This document shows, piece by piece, positions 42,645 through 51,330 of a stretch of DNA of 64,000 bases (its first letter is position 1; each line of letters begins with the position of its first letter). A program made the translations under genes and the position numbers. The notes under the pieces were generated by a model that saw only the letters and a list, made by a program, of their open reading frames with translations, was not told the origin of the DNA and searched no databases. This DNA is from Ottowia sp. SB7-C50 (GTDB lineage Bacteria > Pseudomonadota > Gammaproteobacteria > Burkholderiales > Burkholderiaceae_C), in assembly GCF_033110285.1 (NCBI RefSeq), contig NZ_CP136995.1, positions 310,001 to 374,000 on the forward strand. Reading direction: 5' to 3'.

Positions 42645-44692
42645 TGATCCGGCCCTTTCTTGGCGCTTGACGGGCGAGGGTTGTCCGGCAGCGGTTTCCC
42701 GTTGGCCAGAATCCGGACGCACTGCGGCCCGGCCGAACTGGTGCCCACCAACCGCGCCGTTCCTCCGCTTCGGCTACCGGCGGCGCGCAGCCCCTGAAGC
42801 ACCGGGCTCTCGTCCGTCACCCGCACGCGGTCGGGGTGGATCTTGAGTGGATTGCCAGGAGCGTTGAACAAGTCGTTCAGTCGTGGGCTATAGGCAGCGG
42901 GCTTGTCCCACGGGTTGCGCCCGGAAGGCAGATGCACCCAGCCACCCACTCCCACCCGATGCACGCCGTCCGTGCCCGTTGCCAAGCTGTTGTAGCTACC
43001 GCAGCGTCTAATCGGGCTTTGATTGCTGTCGCCGTGCACGGGCATGTCTTCCGACGCGCCAAGGTTGTAGTCCGTGGCCTCGAAGTACGAGGCGCGCGCG
43101 CCGGTGAACAAGCCCAACGCCACGTCGTTGCGCTCAATGAACGCGTCCACATACAGCGGCGAGTGAGGGTCAAGAGTGGGTGTGTAGTTCACCTCGATCT
43201 TCCAGGCACCGCTGGGCGCGACCGCCGCCCCCGTCAGGCTGGCAGTCGGCGCGACGGCGATCAACAGGCTGCTACCGTTCTCGCCCAGCATGGTTTGGCG
43301 GGGGAACACGGCCGTCGCGGTGCCCGCGCTGAGGCGTCGCCACTGGCCCGGCAGAACTGTTGCCGCCGAACCGTCGGGCGGGGTAATTCGAATGCTCAGG
43401 CCGTCCAGTGCGACCGCGTGGCCCGACTCGCCGCGAAACCACAGCTCCAGAAAGCTCGGCGTATGCCCGTCGGGCTGGATGCGCCACGAAAGCGCAAGCC
43501 CATTCCCACCGTACAGCGCGGCATGCGCATGCGACCGGGCCTGGTAATGATTGCCAGCGGGCACCACGATGAAAAGCCGCCCTTCCAGCCGAGGCGCTGC
43601 GCACAACGCCGCCATGGCTTTCTCCAGCACTGACGTCCCGTCGTGCGGTCCGGCCTGTGTGCCCCAGCTCAGGTTCACCACGATGCGCACGTCGTTCGCG
43701 CAGCACGACACCACATAGACCAGCGCGTCGAACACGCTCACAGCCATGGCGCGGCCCGAGGTGTCGAGCACGTTGGCCCATTCCAGTTGCACCGCCATCA
43801 AGTCGGCGGTGTCGTTGGCCGGGCTGCTGGCCTCGGGCGCGAATGTCGGCGGCGCGTCCTCGGTCGCCAGGCGGTCGGCGTATGGCTGCGTGGCCAGGCT
43901 GAACACATGGGTGCCGTGGTGCGCGGCGCTGTCCAGGCTCCACAACTCCAGATCGCGGTACAGCGCATCTTCATCCACCTGCCCGGCGTGGGTGTGCGTA
44001 TGGATGGCGGCCTGGATAGCCGCTTCATCCAGCTGCAGCCCGTAGCCCATTTGCGCCGGCTTGTTCCAGCCCGCCTGGCTGCTGTGCACACGCGAGGTGC
44101 GCGCTACATCGCCCAGGTAGCGGCTGCCGAAGCACTCGTCCTGCCGCCAATAGCGCTTGACACGCGCCTCGCGCCGGCCGCCCACCTGTCGGCAGAACGC
44201 AGCGTGGGCGAATGCCAGCCCGCCGTCGATCAAGGCCATGACGGTGCGACCCTTGCCGCCCGTCAGAGGTTGGGCATCGGCCGGCTTGCCGGTGGCGGTC
44301 TCGTCGATTGCATGCAGTTCGCGCACGGTGCGCTCGACCGGCAAGCCAAGCTGGTAGCGCAACACACCAGCCCGCGCGCGTGCCACGTCGTCGGTGAAGA
44401 ACCTCCCCGTCACGCGCGCCGTGCAGTAGCGAAAATCATCGCCCAGCGCATCATGCAGGTACGCGGCGGGCACCTGCAACCAGCTTCGCTGGGTTTCATC
44501 CAGCAATCGCGGGATCGGGTTCTTGCCATCGCGGGCAGGCTCCAACTCCAGCAGCACCGACCACCAGCCTTCCGGCGACTTGCCGGGGTTCAGTCGGTAG
44601 TCGGCATAAGCCGTGGTATCGGCCCACACGAGATAAGGGTCAACCGGCGGCAGTTTGTCAGCCAGTTGAGTCCAATCGACGCCGGTGGCCAT
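42641..44692 (-). CDS. S8 family (subtilisin-like) serine peptidase
   Basis: A 683-residue protein with the S8 triad: Asp in TVMALIDGGLAFAHAAF (~residue 170), His in SAAHHGTHVFSLATQPY (~residue 260) and Ser in LVGTSSAGPQCVRI near the C-terminus (~residue 660). The oxyanion Asn is likely in FIVVPAGNHYQARS. A ~200-residue beta-rich insertion separates it from the Ser. There is no signal peptide, so it seems intracellular. It overlaps the PAP2-like gene (TGATG) and the LuxR gene (ATGA). Its order in the operon suggests regulated proteolysis linked to cyclase signalling, which is inference. Confidence 0.83.
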   Translation of the reverse strand: MATGVDWTQLADKLPPVDPYLVWADTTAYADYRLNPGKSPEGWWSVLLELEPARDGKNPIPRLLDETQRSWLQVPAAYLHDALGDDFRYCTARVTGRFFTDDVARARAGVLRYQLGLPVERTVRELHAIDETATGKPADAQPLTGGKGRTVMALIDGGLAFAHAAFCRQVGGRREARVKRYWRQDECFGSRYLGDVARTSRVHSSQAGWNKPAQMGYGLQLDEAAIQAAIHTHTHAGQVDEDALYRDLELWSLDSAAHHGTHVFSLATQPYADRLATEDAPPTFAPEASSPANDTADLMAVQLEWANVLDTSGRAMAVSVFDALVYVVSCCANDVRIVVNLSWGTQAGPHDGTSVLEKAMAALCAAPRLEGRLFIVVPAGNHYQARSHAHAALYGGNGLALSWRIQPDGHTPSFLELWFRGESGHAVALDGLSIRITPPDGSAATVLPGQWRRLSAGTATAVFPRQTMLGENGSSLLIAVAPTASLTGAAVAPSGAWKIEVNYTPTLDPHSPLYVDAFIERNDVALGLFTGARASYFEATDYNLGASEDMPVHGDSNQSPIRRCGSYNSLATGTDGVHRVGVGGWVHLPSGRNPWDKPAAYSPRLNDLFNAPGNPLKIHPDRVRVTDESPVLQGLRAAGSRSGGTARLVGTSSAGPQCVRILANGKPLPDNPRPSSAKKGPDQ

Positions 44693-45804
44693 CACACCCA
44701 CTCCTTGATGGCCGCGTCCCACAGCGATTGCAGCGCAGCCACTTCGGTCGCGGCCGTCAGCGCCAGCGCTGTTTCGGTCGTCCCCTTGCTCGCCAAATCT
44801 CCGTTGACGCTGAAGTCCTTGCCCCCAAATGCCTGACTGTTGAAATCCCGCTTGTTGACCGATGTGCCTTTCGCCGCGCAAGCCACCACATAGTCGCCCA
44901 GGCTGGTGCCCAGCGCCCAGCCGGCTGCCGTGTCCAGCGGGTAGTGCAGCCCGGCCACCACGCGGTTGGTGGCGATTCGGGTGGCCAGCCGGTTCAGCTG
45001 CTGTTGAAGCGGCGCGGCGTCCAATTCGGGGCGGGCGGCCTTGATCAAGGCGCCCAGCAGCGCGGCGGCGGCAAACGACTCGGTGGCATGGCCGCCCGGC
45101 CAGGCCGCGTGCATCGGTGTTGCCAGCATCGGCTGCACCTGCGCAGACAACTGCACCGGCCGCGGCGCATTGGCCAGGTGCTTCATGCGTGCCACCACAT
45201 GCACGGCCAGCGACTGCACGACGGCCATCAGCAACAGCGTGTTCGGGTGTTGGCGCGGCGTGATGCCGAGCACCGCCGACCAATAGTCCACCGGCCACAC
45301 TTGCTGCGACTGAATCTCGGCAAAGCGGTCGGCGCGCAAATCGGCGTAGGCGATCACCAGCGGGAGTTGCGCATGCAATGTGGTTTGGGTGGGCGGCGTC
45401 AGTGCAGCCAGTTCAGCGGCTGGCGGTGCTTCACGGGTCAGCAGCAACCTGAGTGTGCCGTTGCCTTGCCGCACTGCCAGACGCTCCAGCAACTCACCCA
45501 GCACGATGGCGACCGCGTGCCCTGTTTCCCATCGCGTAAGCCGCTGCGGGCCTGGCGCATTGTTGCTCAGCATCAGCAACCCAGGTGGGTTAGCGGTGCT
45601 CTGGTAGCCATGTTCAAACACGCCCACGACAGCGGCGCGATTGAGAACCAGTCCGCTGCTGACGGATTCGGCGGGCCCTGCCGCTCCACCGCTGGCGCCA
45701 CCGCTGGCTCCGCCACTGGCGCCGCCGCTGAGCCATGAAGCACCACCGCTCAGATTCGCGCCGCCCGAAAAAGGGCTGAAGTTGAAGAACACCGGATATG
45801 GCAT
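44692..45804 (-). CDS. PAP2/vanadium-dependent haloperoxidase-like protein
   Basis: A 370-residue protein. The PAP2 motifs are KHLANAPRP (K-x6-R-P), WPGGHATES (motif 2, with Gly where most members have Ser) and NRVVAGLHYPLD (R-x5-H-x3-D), around residues 215–310. Such enzymes are acid phosphatases or, with vanadate, haloperoxidases. It lacks the usual transmembrane helices and signal peptide. The N-terminus has a Gly/Ala/Ser tandem repeat (GGASGGASGGASGGAAG). It is 15 bases after the cyclase gene and overlaps the protease gene. Substrate and activity are unknown. Confidence 0.75.
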   Translation of the reverse strand: MPYPVFFNFSPFSGGANLSGGASWLSGGASGGASGGASGGAAGPAESVSSGLVLNRAAVVGVFEHGYQSTANPPGLLMLSNNAPGPQRLTRWETGHAVAIVLGELLERLAVRQGNGTLRLLLTREAPPAAELAALTPPTQTTLHAQLPLVIAYADLRADRFAEIQSQQVWPVDYWSAVLGITPRQHPNTLLLMAVVQSLAVHVVARMKHLANAPRPVQLSAQVQPMLATPMHAAWPGGHATESFAAAALLGALIKAARPELDAAPLQQQLNRLATRIATNRVVAGLHYPLDTAAGWALGTSLGDYVVACAAKGTSVNKRDFNSQAFGGKDFSVNGDLASKGTTETALALTAATEVAALQSLWDAAIKEWV

Positions 45805-45819
45805 GGCGAAGTCTCCTGG

Positions 45820-47592
45820 TCAATGAGGCGGCAGCCCGAGAGATTGCATGGCACGGGCAACACGGCGACGAAGCGGGCTGTCCTGCGTGGTGCCGAGGTA
45901 TGAACTCACTGTCAGCTGCGGTGCCAGGCAGCGAATGGTGGCGAGGCTGTCTGCCGCGGCGGCTGCGTTGCCCGATTCAAATTGCGCCAACAGCAGGCCA
46001 CGCAGCGCCGGCAGGTGCTTGTTGTTTTTCAGGACGGCGGACTGACACATGGGCAGCGCACGCTCCAGGTCACCATGGGCCAGGTACGCGTTGCCCAGCA
46101 TCATCTCGAAATACGCCAGCTGGGGATCGAGCGGTGACAAGCCGAGCGCGTGCTGCGCGTCTGCCACCGCCAGCGGCCCCTCGCCCCACATCTGGTGCCA
46201 TACGCTGCGGTACAACCAGGCCATGGGCTCGCTCGGGTTGGCGTCTACGGCGTCGTCCAGCAGGCGGTGCGCCTCGCCGATTCGCACGCCCTGGTGGCAC
46301 AAGGCATGCCCCTTCACAGAAAGCGCCAGCGCACTGCGGGGCTCCAGGTCCAGCGCGCGGTCGGCCATGTCGATGGCATGGGTGAGTGCGTCGCCTCGCT
46401 CGTCCATGCCTTGCACCGCGCTCAGCACATGCCATTTCGCCAACCAGGCTTTGGGCGATGCGATCTGCCGATGGCGCTCGATGACGGCGTGCAGCATGGC
46501 TTCGCTGCGCCGCAGGCCGGTCTCGCTGACGAGGTGCATCAAGGTCACCGCACCGGTCATCAGGGCATGGCTGTCCAGCTGCGGCAGCGGCATGGTCAGG
46601 GCATCGCGTACCTGGCTTTGCAGCAGGGCAGTCGCGCAACCACGCACCAGGCTGCCTAGCAGGGCGCTCTCGGGCTGAAGCAGATCGGCCAGGTCGCCGC
46701 TGACACGTTCGGTCCAGATCAACTCGTCCGACCGGGTATCGAGCAGGTGCATGACCAGGCCCAGGCGTTGCCCCATGAGCCAGGACGACCCTGTGACCAG
46801 GTAGCGCACCCCCAGGCGCTGCGCAACGTCTGCCGGCGCCAGCGCGGTCAGCGCCGCGTTGACGGCCGACAGGCGCGACGTGACCAGCAGGCCCGGGTGG
46901 CGCGACAGCCCCGCGATCAGCGAGTCCATCAGAAAATCCTGAAGCCCCTGCGGCGCACTGACCAGCCCCTGCATGGAAAACGGCAGCACCGCCAGCCGCG
47001 CGCGCCAGTCCGGCTCGCGGACACCGTGCGCCGCTGCGCCCCTGCCACAGGGGGCGGGCAAGCGCCACAGATGCACCGGCTCACGCCAGTGCTTCAGGTG
47101 GCACAGGCCCATGTCAAGCGGGGCCAGGCCATGCACCTGCGCGTCTGCCAGCGCCTTCACGTCGGACGTGAACACAATGTCACCCGCCGTGGCCACGGTC
47201 AGAAGTCGCGCGGTCAGGTTGACAGCCGCTCCATACACGGCATGGCCGTCGCTCAACAGCGAACCTGAGTGCACCGCCACGCGAAGCCGAATCTCACCCG
47301 TCAAATCGGCCGCTGGCATATCGCCCGGGCGGTAGGCCTGCAGGGCCACGGCGCAGCGCAGCGCCGCGCCGGCGTCGGAAAACCGCAGCAACAGCCCGTC
47401 GCCCTGGCGTTCCAGCACCTGCCCACCGAACGAGGGAACCAGCGAGCGCGCGATGCCGGCGAGGAAGTGGCGAATGCGTTCGACCATGCCACGCTCGTCG
47501 GCCTGGATGAGGCTGACCGAATCGACCACGTCCACAAACACGATGGCCGCCCAGACAGGCTGAAGTGGCCTTTCCTCCGCAAATCGGTCCAT
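45820..47592 (-). CDS. Class III nucleotidyl cyclase with TolB-like and TPR regions
   Basis: A 590-residue protein. Residues ~10–190 are a class III cyclase domain: metal Asp in AIVFVDVVDSVSLIQADE, GGQVLERQGDGLLLRFSDAG with the second Asp, and the Asn/Arg pair in YGAAVNLTARLLTVATAGDI. Residues ~215–350 resemble the TolB/FlgO-like domain (LAVLPFSMQGLVSAPQGLQD). The rest is helical with TPR-like repeats. It probably makes cAMP or cGMP. ATG 47592 (MDRFAEERPLQPVW) is chosen; an in-frame ATG at 47706 would add a basic leader. It is the first gene of the minus-strand operon. Confidence 0.82.
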   Translation of the reverse strand: MDRFAEERPLQPVWAAIVFVDVVDSVSLIQADERGMVERIRHFLAGIARSLVPSFGGQVLERQGDGLLLRFSDAGAALRCAVALQAYRPGDMPAADLTGEIRLRVAVHSGSLLSDGHAVYGAAVNLTARLLTVATAGDIVFTSDVKALADAQVHGLAPLDMGLCHLKHWREPVHLWRLPAPCGRGAAAHGVREPDWRARLAVLPFSMQGLVSAPQGLQDFLMDSLIAGLSRHPGLLVTSRLSAVNAALTALAPADVAQRLGVRYLVTGSSWLMGQRLGLVMHLLDTRSDELIWTERVSGDLADLLQPESALLGSLVRGCATALLQSQVRDALTMPLPQLDSHALMTGAVTLMHLVSETGLRRSEAMLHAVIERHRQIASPKAWLAKWHVLSAVQGMDERGDALTHAIDMADRALDLEPRSALALSVKGHALCHQGVRIGEAHRLLDDAVDANPSEPMAWLYRSVWHQMWGEGPLAVADAQHALGLSPLDPQLAYFEMMLGNAYLAHGDLERALPMCQSAVLKNNKHLPALRGLLLAQFESGNAAAAADSLATIRCLAPQLTVSSYLGTTQDSPLRRRVARAMQSLGLPPH

Positions 47593-47900
47593 AGTGCCCC
47601 GCTGCGCCCATTTGCCTTCTCTTGATCGCAAGCATAGGGCAATACGGCCACACTTTGGCCACCGCACTTGCGGCCTGGGCAACCGGCATGGGTCAGTCAA
47701 GGACATGCGGTCAGCCTAATGGGCCTACCCCAATTCATTTCACACCCATGCAGGGGGGGAAATGACGCGCTGGCCTCCCATATTCATGGCATGTGCATTG
47801 GCCGTAAACCAAAGACATTGATGCCGTAGGGATCAGCCAGCGCACCGATGGTCGGCAAGCGGCACGCACCCTGCCTTGTGTTCAAGAGAAGGAGCGCACC
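47593..47900. promoter_or_regulatory. Divergent intergenic region between the cyclase operon and a lipoprotein gene
   Basis: About 308 bases between two divergent starts; promoters for both sides should lie here. The AGAAGGAG ribosome site of the lipoprotein gene is at 47,886–47,893. No convincing −35/−10 pair or large palindrome was seen. Confidence 0.4.
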
Positions 47901-49607
47901 ATGTCCAATCGAAAGCAAATGTTCGTGCTGAGCGGCTTGTTCGCCGCTGTAGCCCTGTCTCTGACCGCCTGCGGAGGCGGCGGCGACAGTTCCACCACCC
48001 CTGCGCCCGCACCAGGCAGCACGCTCAACCCGGGTACAGGGGTCAGCGATGGTGCAACGCCGACGGCACCGGTGACGCTCAGTGGTCAGGTGACGCGTGC
48101 AGGCCCGTTGAAGAATGTCGTCGTTTGCCTAGACCTGAACGCCAACAATGCGTGCGACGCGGGCGAACCCGCTTCTGCTGCCACCGGCGCTGATGGTGCT
48201 TACAGCCTGACCTTCGACTCCACCAAGGTCACGGGTGCGGCAGCCGCCTCGCTGATCGCGCCGGTCAAGCCGGGTGCGGTCACTGACCCGGCTACTGTCA
48301 TCGACATGGGCTACAAACCCGATACTGCAGCCACAACGAATGCCTACGTGCTCAAGCGGGTGGCCGGTTCTGGGGGCGCCATCAACCCACTCACCACACT
48401 GGTAGCAGCCGGCGTTGCTGGAGGCATGACCGAAGCGGTGGCGCGGGCCAACGTGGTGACTCAGCTGGCCATCACCGACGCCAAGATCGACAATTATCAG
48501 GACGATCCTGCAGCAGACGACAGCAATATTCAGGATACCGCGCGCTTCATGGCGCAGGTCACGTCCCGTGTGCTGCGCGAGGGCGGCACGCTCCACGTGG
48601 CGGATCAGGCGGCGGCAATCGCTGCGGCCCCCGGTGCGTTGAACCTGCTCGCATTTACGGACGCAGGAAATTATCGTTACCACACGCTTGACATCCAGGC
48701 CAAGCCGGCAGGTACCCTGGGGCGGCTCGTGACCGATGTCCGGTCGGGCAAAACCAATGGGGTGGCAACTGCGAGAACCGTGCTGTACTCCCAAGCCTAC
48801 CTCTCGCCAAGTGGCTGGGTTCTGTGTGACGATACGGTGCCGATACTCGCCTCGGAAGGCAATCCAAGCCGTAGCCTGTCGTGTAACACCCGACCGCAGG
48901 TTGGCTTCAGCACGCCGGACGTCAATGTCGCGGGCAAGGCGATGGCGGATGTGGTCGCTCAGTCGCAATCGGATGCGACGTCGAACCTCATCAACAACGG
49001 CACGGGGTCTACGCCAAACTTGCTCGCGGCCTTGGGCAATGCCCAGTTTCCTGCGGGCAGCACCCTCACCAAGCGTACTAACTATGGGTTGGCGCCGTCA
49101 ATCTATATCAACAACGTATACGGTGACACTTACTCCGTGGACTACGCACGCAAGCTTGAGGATTTGATTGCCAAAGCCGCTGTTGGCAACATCAACCTCG
49201 GGACCGGCAACGGTGGTACCTTGAGCTTGGGCCCTGCGGGCGACGGTGGGCAGCGCAACATGCGTGTGGCTTTCATTGCCAGCGCCAGCCCCACATCCGG
49301 CACTGCGCAGTTCTATGAATGCACTTACAACGCGGCGCTGACCGACGCATCGAACTGCCAGCCCACGACGCAGGGCACCTACGCCATATCGACCGTGAAC
49401 GGAGTGCGCATCATGCGTTTTTCGGGCCACCCCGCCGTCACAGCGACCAACTACACCCGGATATTCGCGGAATTCAAGTCCAGCACCACGGGTGACCGCG
49501 TCTACTTCGCGCGTGAGCTCAAGACCGACTTGGCGAATGTCCTGAACTATTCCAATCGACTGAATGCCACGGCCTGGGCCGCCATGAAGTCACAGCTGGG
49601 CATCTGA
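47901..49607 (+). CDS. Large secreted lipoprotein of unknown function
   Basis: A 568-residue protein with a lipoprotein signal peptide (MSNRKQMFVLSGLFAAVALS, lipobox LTAC, then GGGGDSS). Near residues 55–105 a carboxypeptidase-regulatory/Cna B-like beta sandwich is suggested by TLSGQVTRAGPLKNVVVCLD, ANNACDAGE and ATGADGAYSLTFD. The rest has many Thr/Asn-rich strands without a recognised domain. It is anchored in the outer membrane or periplasm. Base composition in its second half is less GC-rich than its neighbours, hinting at transfer. A strong AGAAGGAG site precedes the ATG. Confidence 0.7.
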   Translation: MSNRKQMFVLSGLFAAVALSLTACGGGGDSSTTPAPAPGSTLNPGTGVSDGATPTAPVTLSGQVTRAGPLKNVVVCLDLNANNACDAGEPASAATGADGAYSLTFDSTKVTGAAAASLIAPVKPGAVTDPATVIDMGYKPDTAATTNAYVLKRVAGSGGAINPLTTLVAAGVAGGMTEAVARANVVTQLAITDAKIDNYQDDPAADDSNIQDTARFMAQVTSRVLREGGTLHVADQAAAIAAAPGALNLLAFTDAGNYRYHTLDIQAKPAGTLGRLVTDVRSGKTNGVATARTVLYSQAYLSPSGWVLCDDTVPILASEGNPSRSLSCNTRPQVGFSTPDVNVAGKAMADVVAQSQSDATSNLINNGTGSTPNLLAALGNAQFPAGSTLTKRTNYGLAPSIYINNVYGDTYSVDYARKLEDLIAKAAVGNINLGTGNGGTLSLGPAGDGGQRNMRVAFIASASPTSGTAQFYECTYNAALTDASNCQPTTQGTYAISTVNGVRIMRFSGHPAVTATNYTRIFAEFKSSTTGDRVYFARELKTDLANVLNYSNRLNATAWAAMKSQLGI

Positions 49608-49615
49608 TCCCCGAG

Positions 49616-49645
49616 CGCGCGCCTGCCCGCCAGGGCGGGCGCGCC
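49616..49645 (+). terminator. GC-rich hairpin after the lipoprotein gene (possible terminator)
   Basis: GCGCGCGCCTGCCCGCC and GGGCGGGCGCGCC can form a strong stem around an A/G loop 10 bases after the stop. No T run follows, so this may be only a transcript-end stabiliser. Confidence 0.35.
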
Positions 49646-49672
49646 GTCAGACCCAAATCACGGAGGAATGTC

Positions 49673-50050
49673 ATGAAAAATACAACCAGGCTGGCTGCCG
49701 TCCTGACGGTGGTTGCATGGCTGGGCGGCTGCGCCAGCACGCCGCCCGCCACCGAGTTTCCTGCTGGCGCCCGCGCGCCGGCGGCGGCGGAGATCGGGCC
49801 TTTGCTCAAGGGGCGGTCGTTCAAGCTGGGCAGCGGTGGCGTTCGAGTGGACTATGCGGCGGATTCAGACGGCGTCACGGTCTATTTTTCCGGCAACGTC
49901 GACCACGGAACCTGGCGCGCCGAGGATGGGCGTGTGTGTTCCAACTTCAAGAACATTTCGTCCGCGTGCAGCGACCTGAGGGTGGTGGGCAACGAGATCT
50001 ATCTGAAGCGCAGCAATGGGAGTGTGGTCAAGCTGGAGCCTCGTTCATAG
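49673..50050 (+). CDS. Small lipoprotein, hypothetical
   Basis: A 125-residue protein with a lipobox signal ([20 protein letters not shown], Cys 20). The mature part has a compact beta pattern: [40 protein letters not shown] and two Cys ([14 protein letters not shown]) that could form a disulfide. It resembles small periplasmic lipoproteins of unknown role. It follows the large lipoprotein gene by 65 bases on the same strand, with its own ribosome site (GGAGG). Confidence 0.65.
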   Translation: MKNTTRLAAVLTVVAWLGGCASTPPATEFPAGARAPAAAEIGPLLKGRSFKLGSGGVRVDYAADSDGVTVYFSGNVDHGTWRAEDGRVCSNFKNISSACSDLRVVGNEIYLKRSNGSVVKLEPRS

Positions 50051-50135
50051 GGCGCCATGGAAGTGAGTTTGGCAGGGAGGAAGCGGGTGAGCGGTGGCGG
50101 CCGGTGCGGCTGTCCACGGCTCACCCGCTTGCCAT

Positions 50136-50652
50136 TCAATGCAGCGCTTCCAGCAACCGCCGCAGCCCATGCGCCACGGTCTGCGCGCGCACGGCGGCGC
50201 GGTCGCCGGCGAAGTGCTGCACTTCGCTGCGGGTGGCGCCGCCCACGCACCAGCCGAACCAGACGGTGCCGACCGGCTTGTCGGCGCTGCCACCCCCCCG
50301 GCCCGGCGACGCCGGTGACGGCCACGCTGGCCTGCGCGTGCGAATGGGCCAGCGCACCTTCGGCCATGGCGCGCGCCACCGGCTCGCTGACGGCGCCGTG
50401 CTGCGCGATCAGTTCGGCCGGCACGCCCAGCAGTTCGGTCTTGGCGGCGTTGCTGTAGGTGACGAAGCCGCGCTCGAACCAGTCGCTTGACCCCGCCAGG
50501 TCGGTGCAGGCGGCGGCGATCAGGCCGCCGGTGCAGCTTTCGGCGGTGGTCATCGTGCAGCCGCGCGCGCGCAGCTGCCGGGACAGTTCTTGCACGATTT
50601 GTGCCGCAGGCGCTTGCCCATCCAGCGCGTGAAGCTCTTTATTTTGTAGCAT
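50136..50652 (-). CDS. CinA family nicotinamide-nucleotide amidohydrolase (frameshifted in this sequence)
   Basis: A ~172-residue CinA C-terminal-type protein that deamidates NMN in NAD recycling. The first frame gives [40 protein letters not shown] and [11 protein letters not shown]. After that the frame fails; the normal end ([15 protein letters not shown] to LRRLLEALH) continues in the next frame. A run of seven C on the plus strand (50,293–50,299) in place of six explains it. The N-terminal [15 protein letters not shown] comes from a family A repeat that also provides the ATG. It lies 6 bases after pgpA. Confidence 0.88.
50606..50652 (-). repeat. Family A palindromic repeat at the cinA start
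   Basis: On the minus strand ATGCTACAAAATAAAGAGCT then TCACGCGCTGGATGGGCAAG then CGCC. It supplies the start codon and first ~15 residues of the gene. Confidence 0.65.
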
Positions 50653-50658
50653 CGAACA

Positions 50659-51330
50659 TCACCACGCGCGCCACAGCGCGATCACCAGCAGCGTGCAGAA
50701 GGCGGCCACCAGGTCGTCCAGCACGACGCCGAAGCCACCGCGCCAGCCGCGCGCGCCGTGCAGCAGGCGGTCGGCCCAGCCGACCGGGCCGGGCTTGACG
50801 GCGTCGAAGAAGCGAAACAGCGCGAAGGCTACGGCCTGCGCCCAGAAGCCCGCCGGCAGCAGCAGCCACAGCACGATCCAGAACGCCACCACTTCGTCGA
50901 TCACGATGGCGCTGGGGTCGGCGGTGCGCAGGTGGCGCGCGGTCACGGTGCTGCTCCACACCGACAGCGGCAGCGCGGCGGCCAGCAGCCAGCCCAGTTG
51001 CGCCGGCGTCAGCCACAGCCCCAGCGCCACCCAGGCCAGCCACGCCCACAGCGTGCCGGCGGTGCCGGGCGCGATGGGCGACAGGCCCGAGCCGAAGCCC
51101 AGCGCCACCCAGTGCGCGGGGTGGCTGCGCATGAAGCGGGCGTTGGGCCGCACCGCGCCCGCGGGCGGCGGGCCGTCGTGCGGCGCCAGGGGCTCCAGCG
51201 GGGTGGGCTGCGCGCCGCCGGCCCGCGGTGCCGCGGCGTCGCTGTCTGCGCGACCGGGCGGCAAGGGCCGCGCCTGCACGTCGGTCACGTCGTCGCGCGG
51301 GGCGCGGGCCAGGTCAGCCGGTGGCGTCAC
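50659..51330 (-). CDS. pgpA: Phosphatidylglycerophosphatase A
   Basis: A 223-residue membrane protein; the PgpA core begins at ~residue 70 (HPAHWVALGFGSGLSPIAPG, then TAGTLWAWLAWV) and carries SAIVIDEVVAFWIVLWLL and FRFFDAVKPGPVGWADRLLH. It removes phosphate from phosphatidylglycerol phosphate in phospholipid synthesis. The first ~65 residues are a Pro/Ala-rich extension with no clear role; the GTG start overlaps the upstream gene (GTGA), but a start nearer MRSHPAHW is possible. It forms a pair with cinA. Confidence 0.87.
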   Translation of the reverse strand: MTPPADLARAPRDDVTDVQARPLPPGRADSDAAAPRAGGAQPTPLEPLAPHDGPPPAGAVRPNARFMRSHPAHWVALGFGSGLSPIAPGTAGTLWAWLAWVALGLWLTPAQLGWLLAAALPLSVWSSTVTARHLRTADPSAIVIDEVVAFWIVLWLLLPAGFWAQAVAFALFRFFDAVKPGPVGWADRLLHGARGWRGGFGVVLDDLVAAFCTLLVIALWRAW

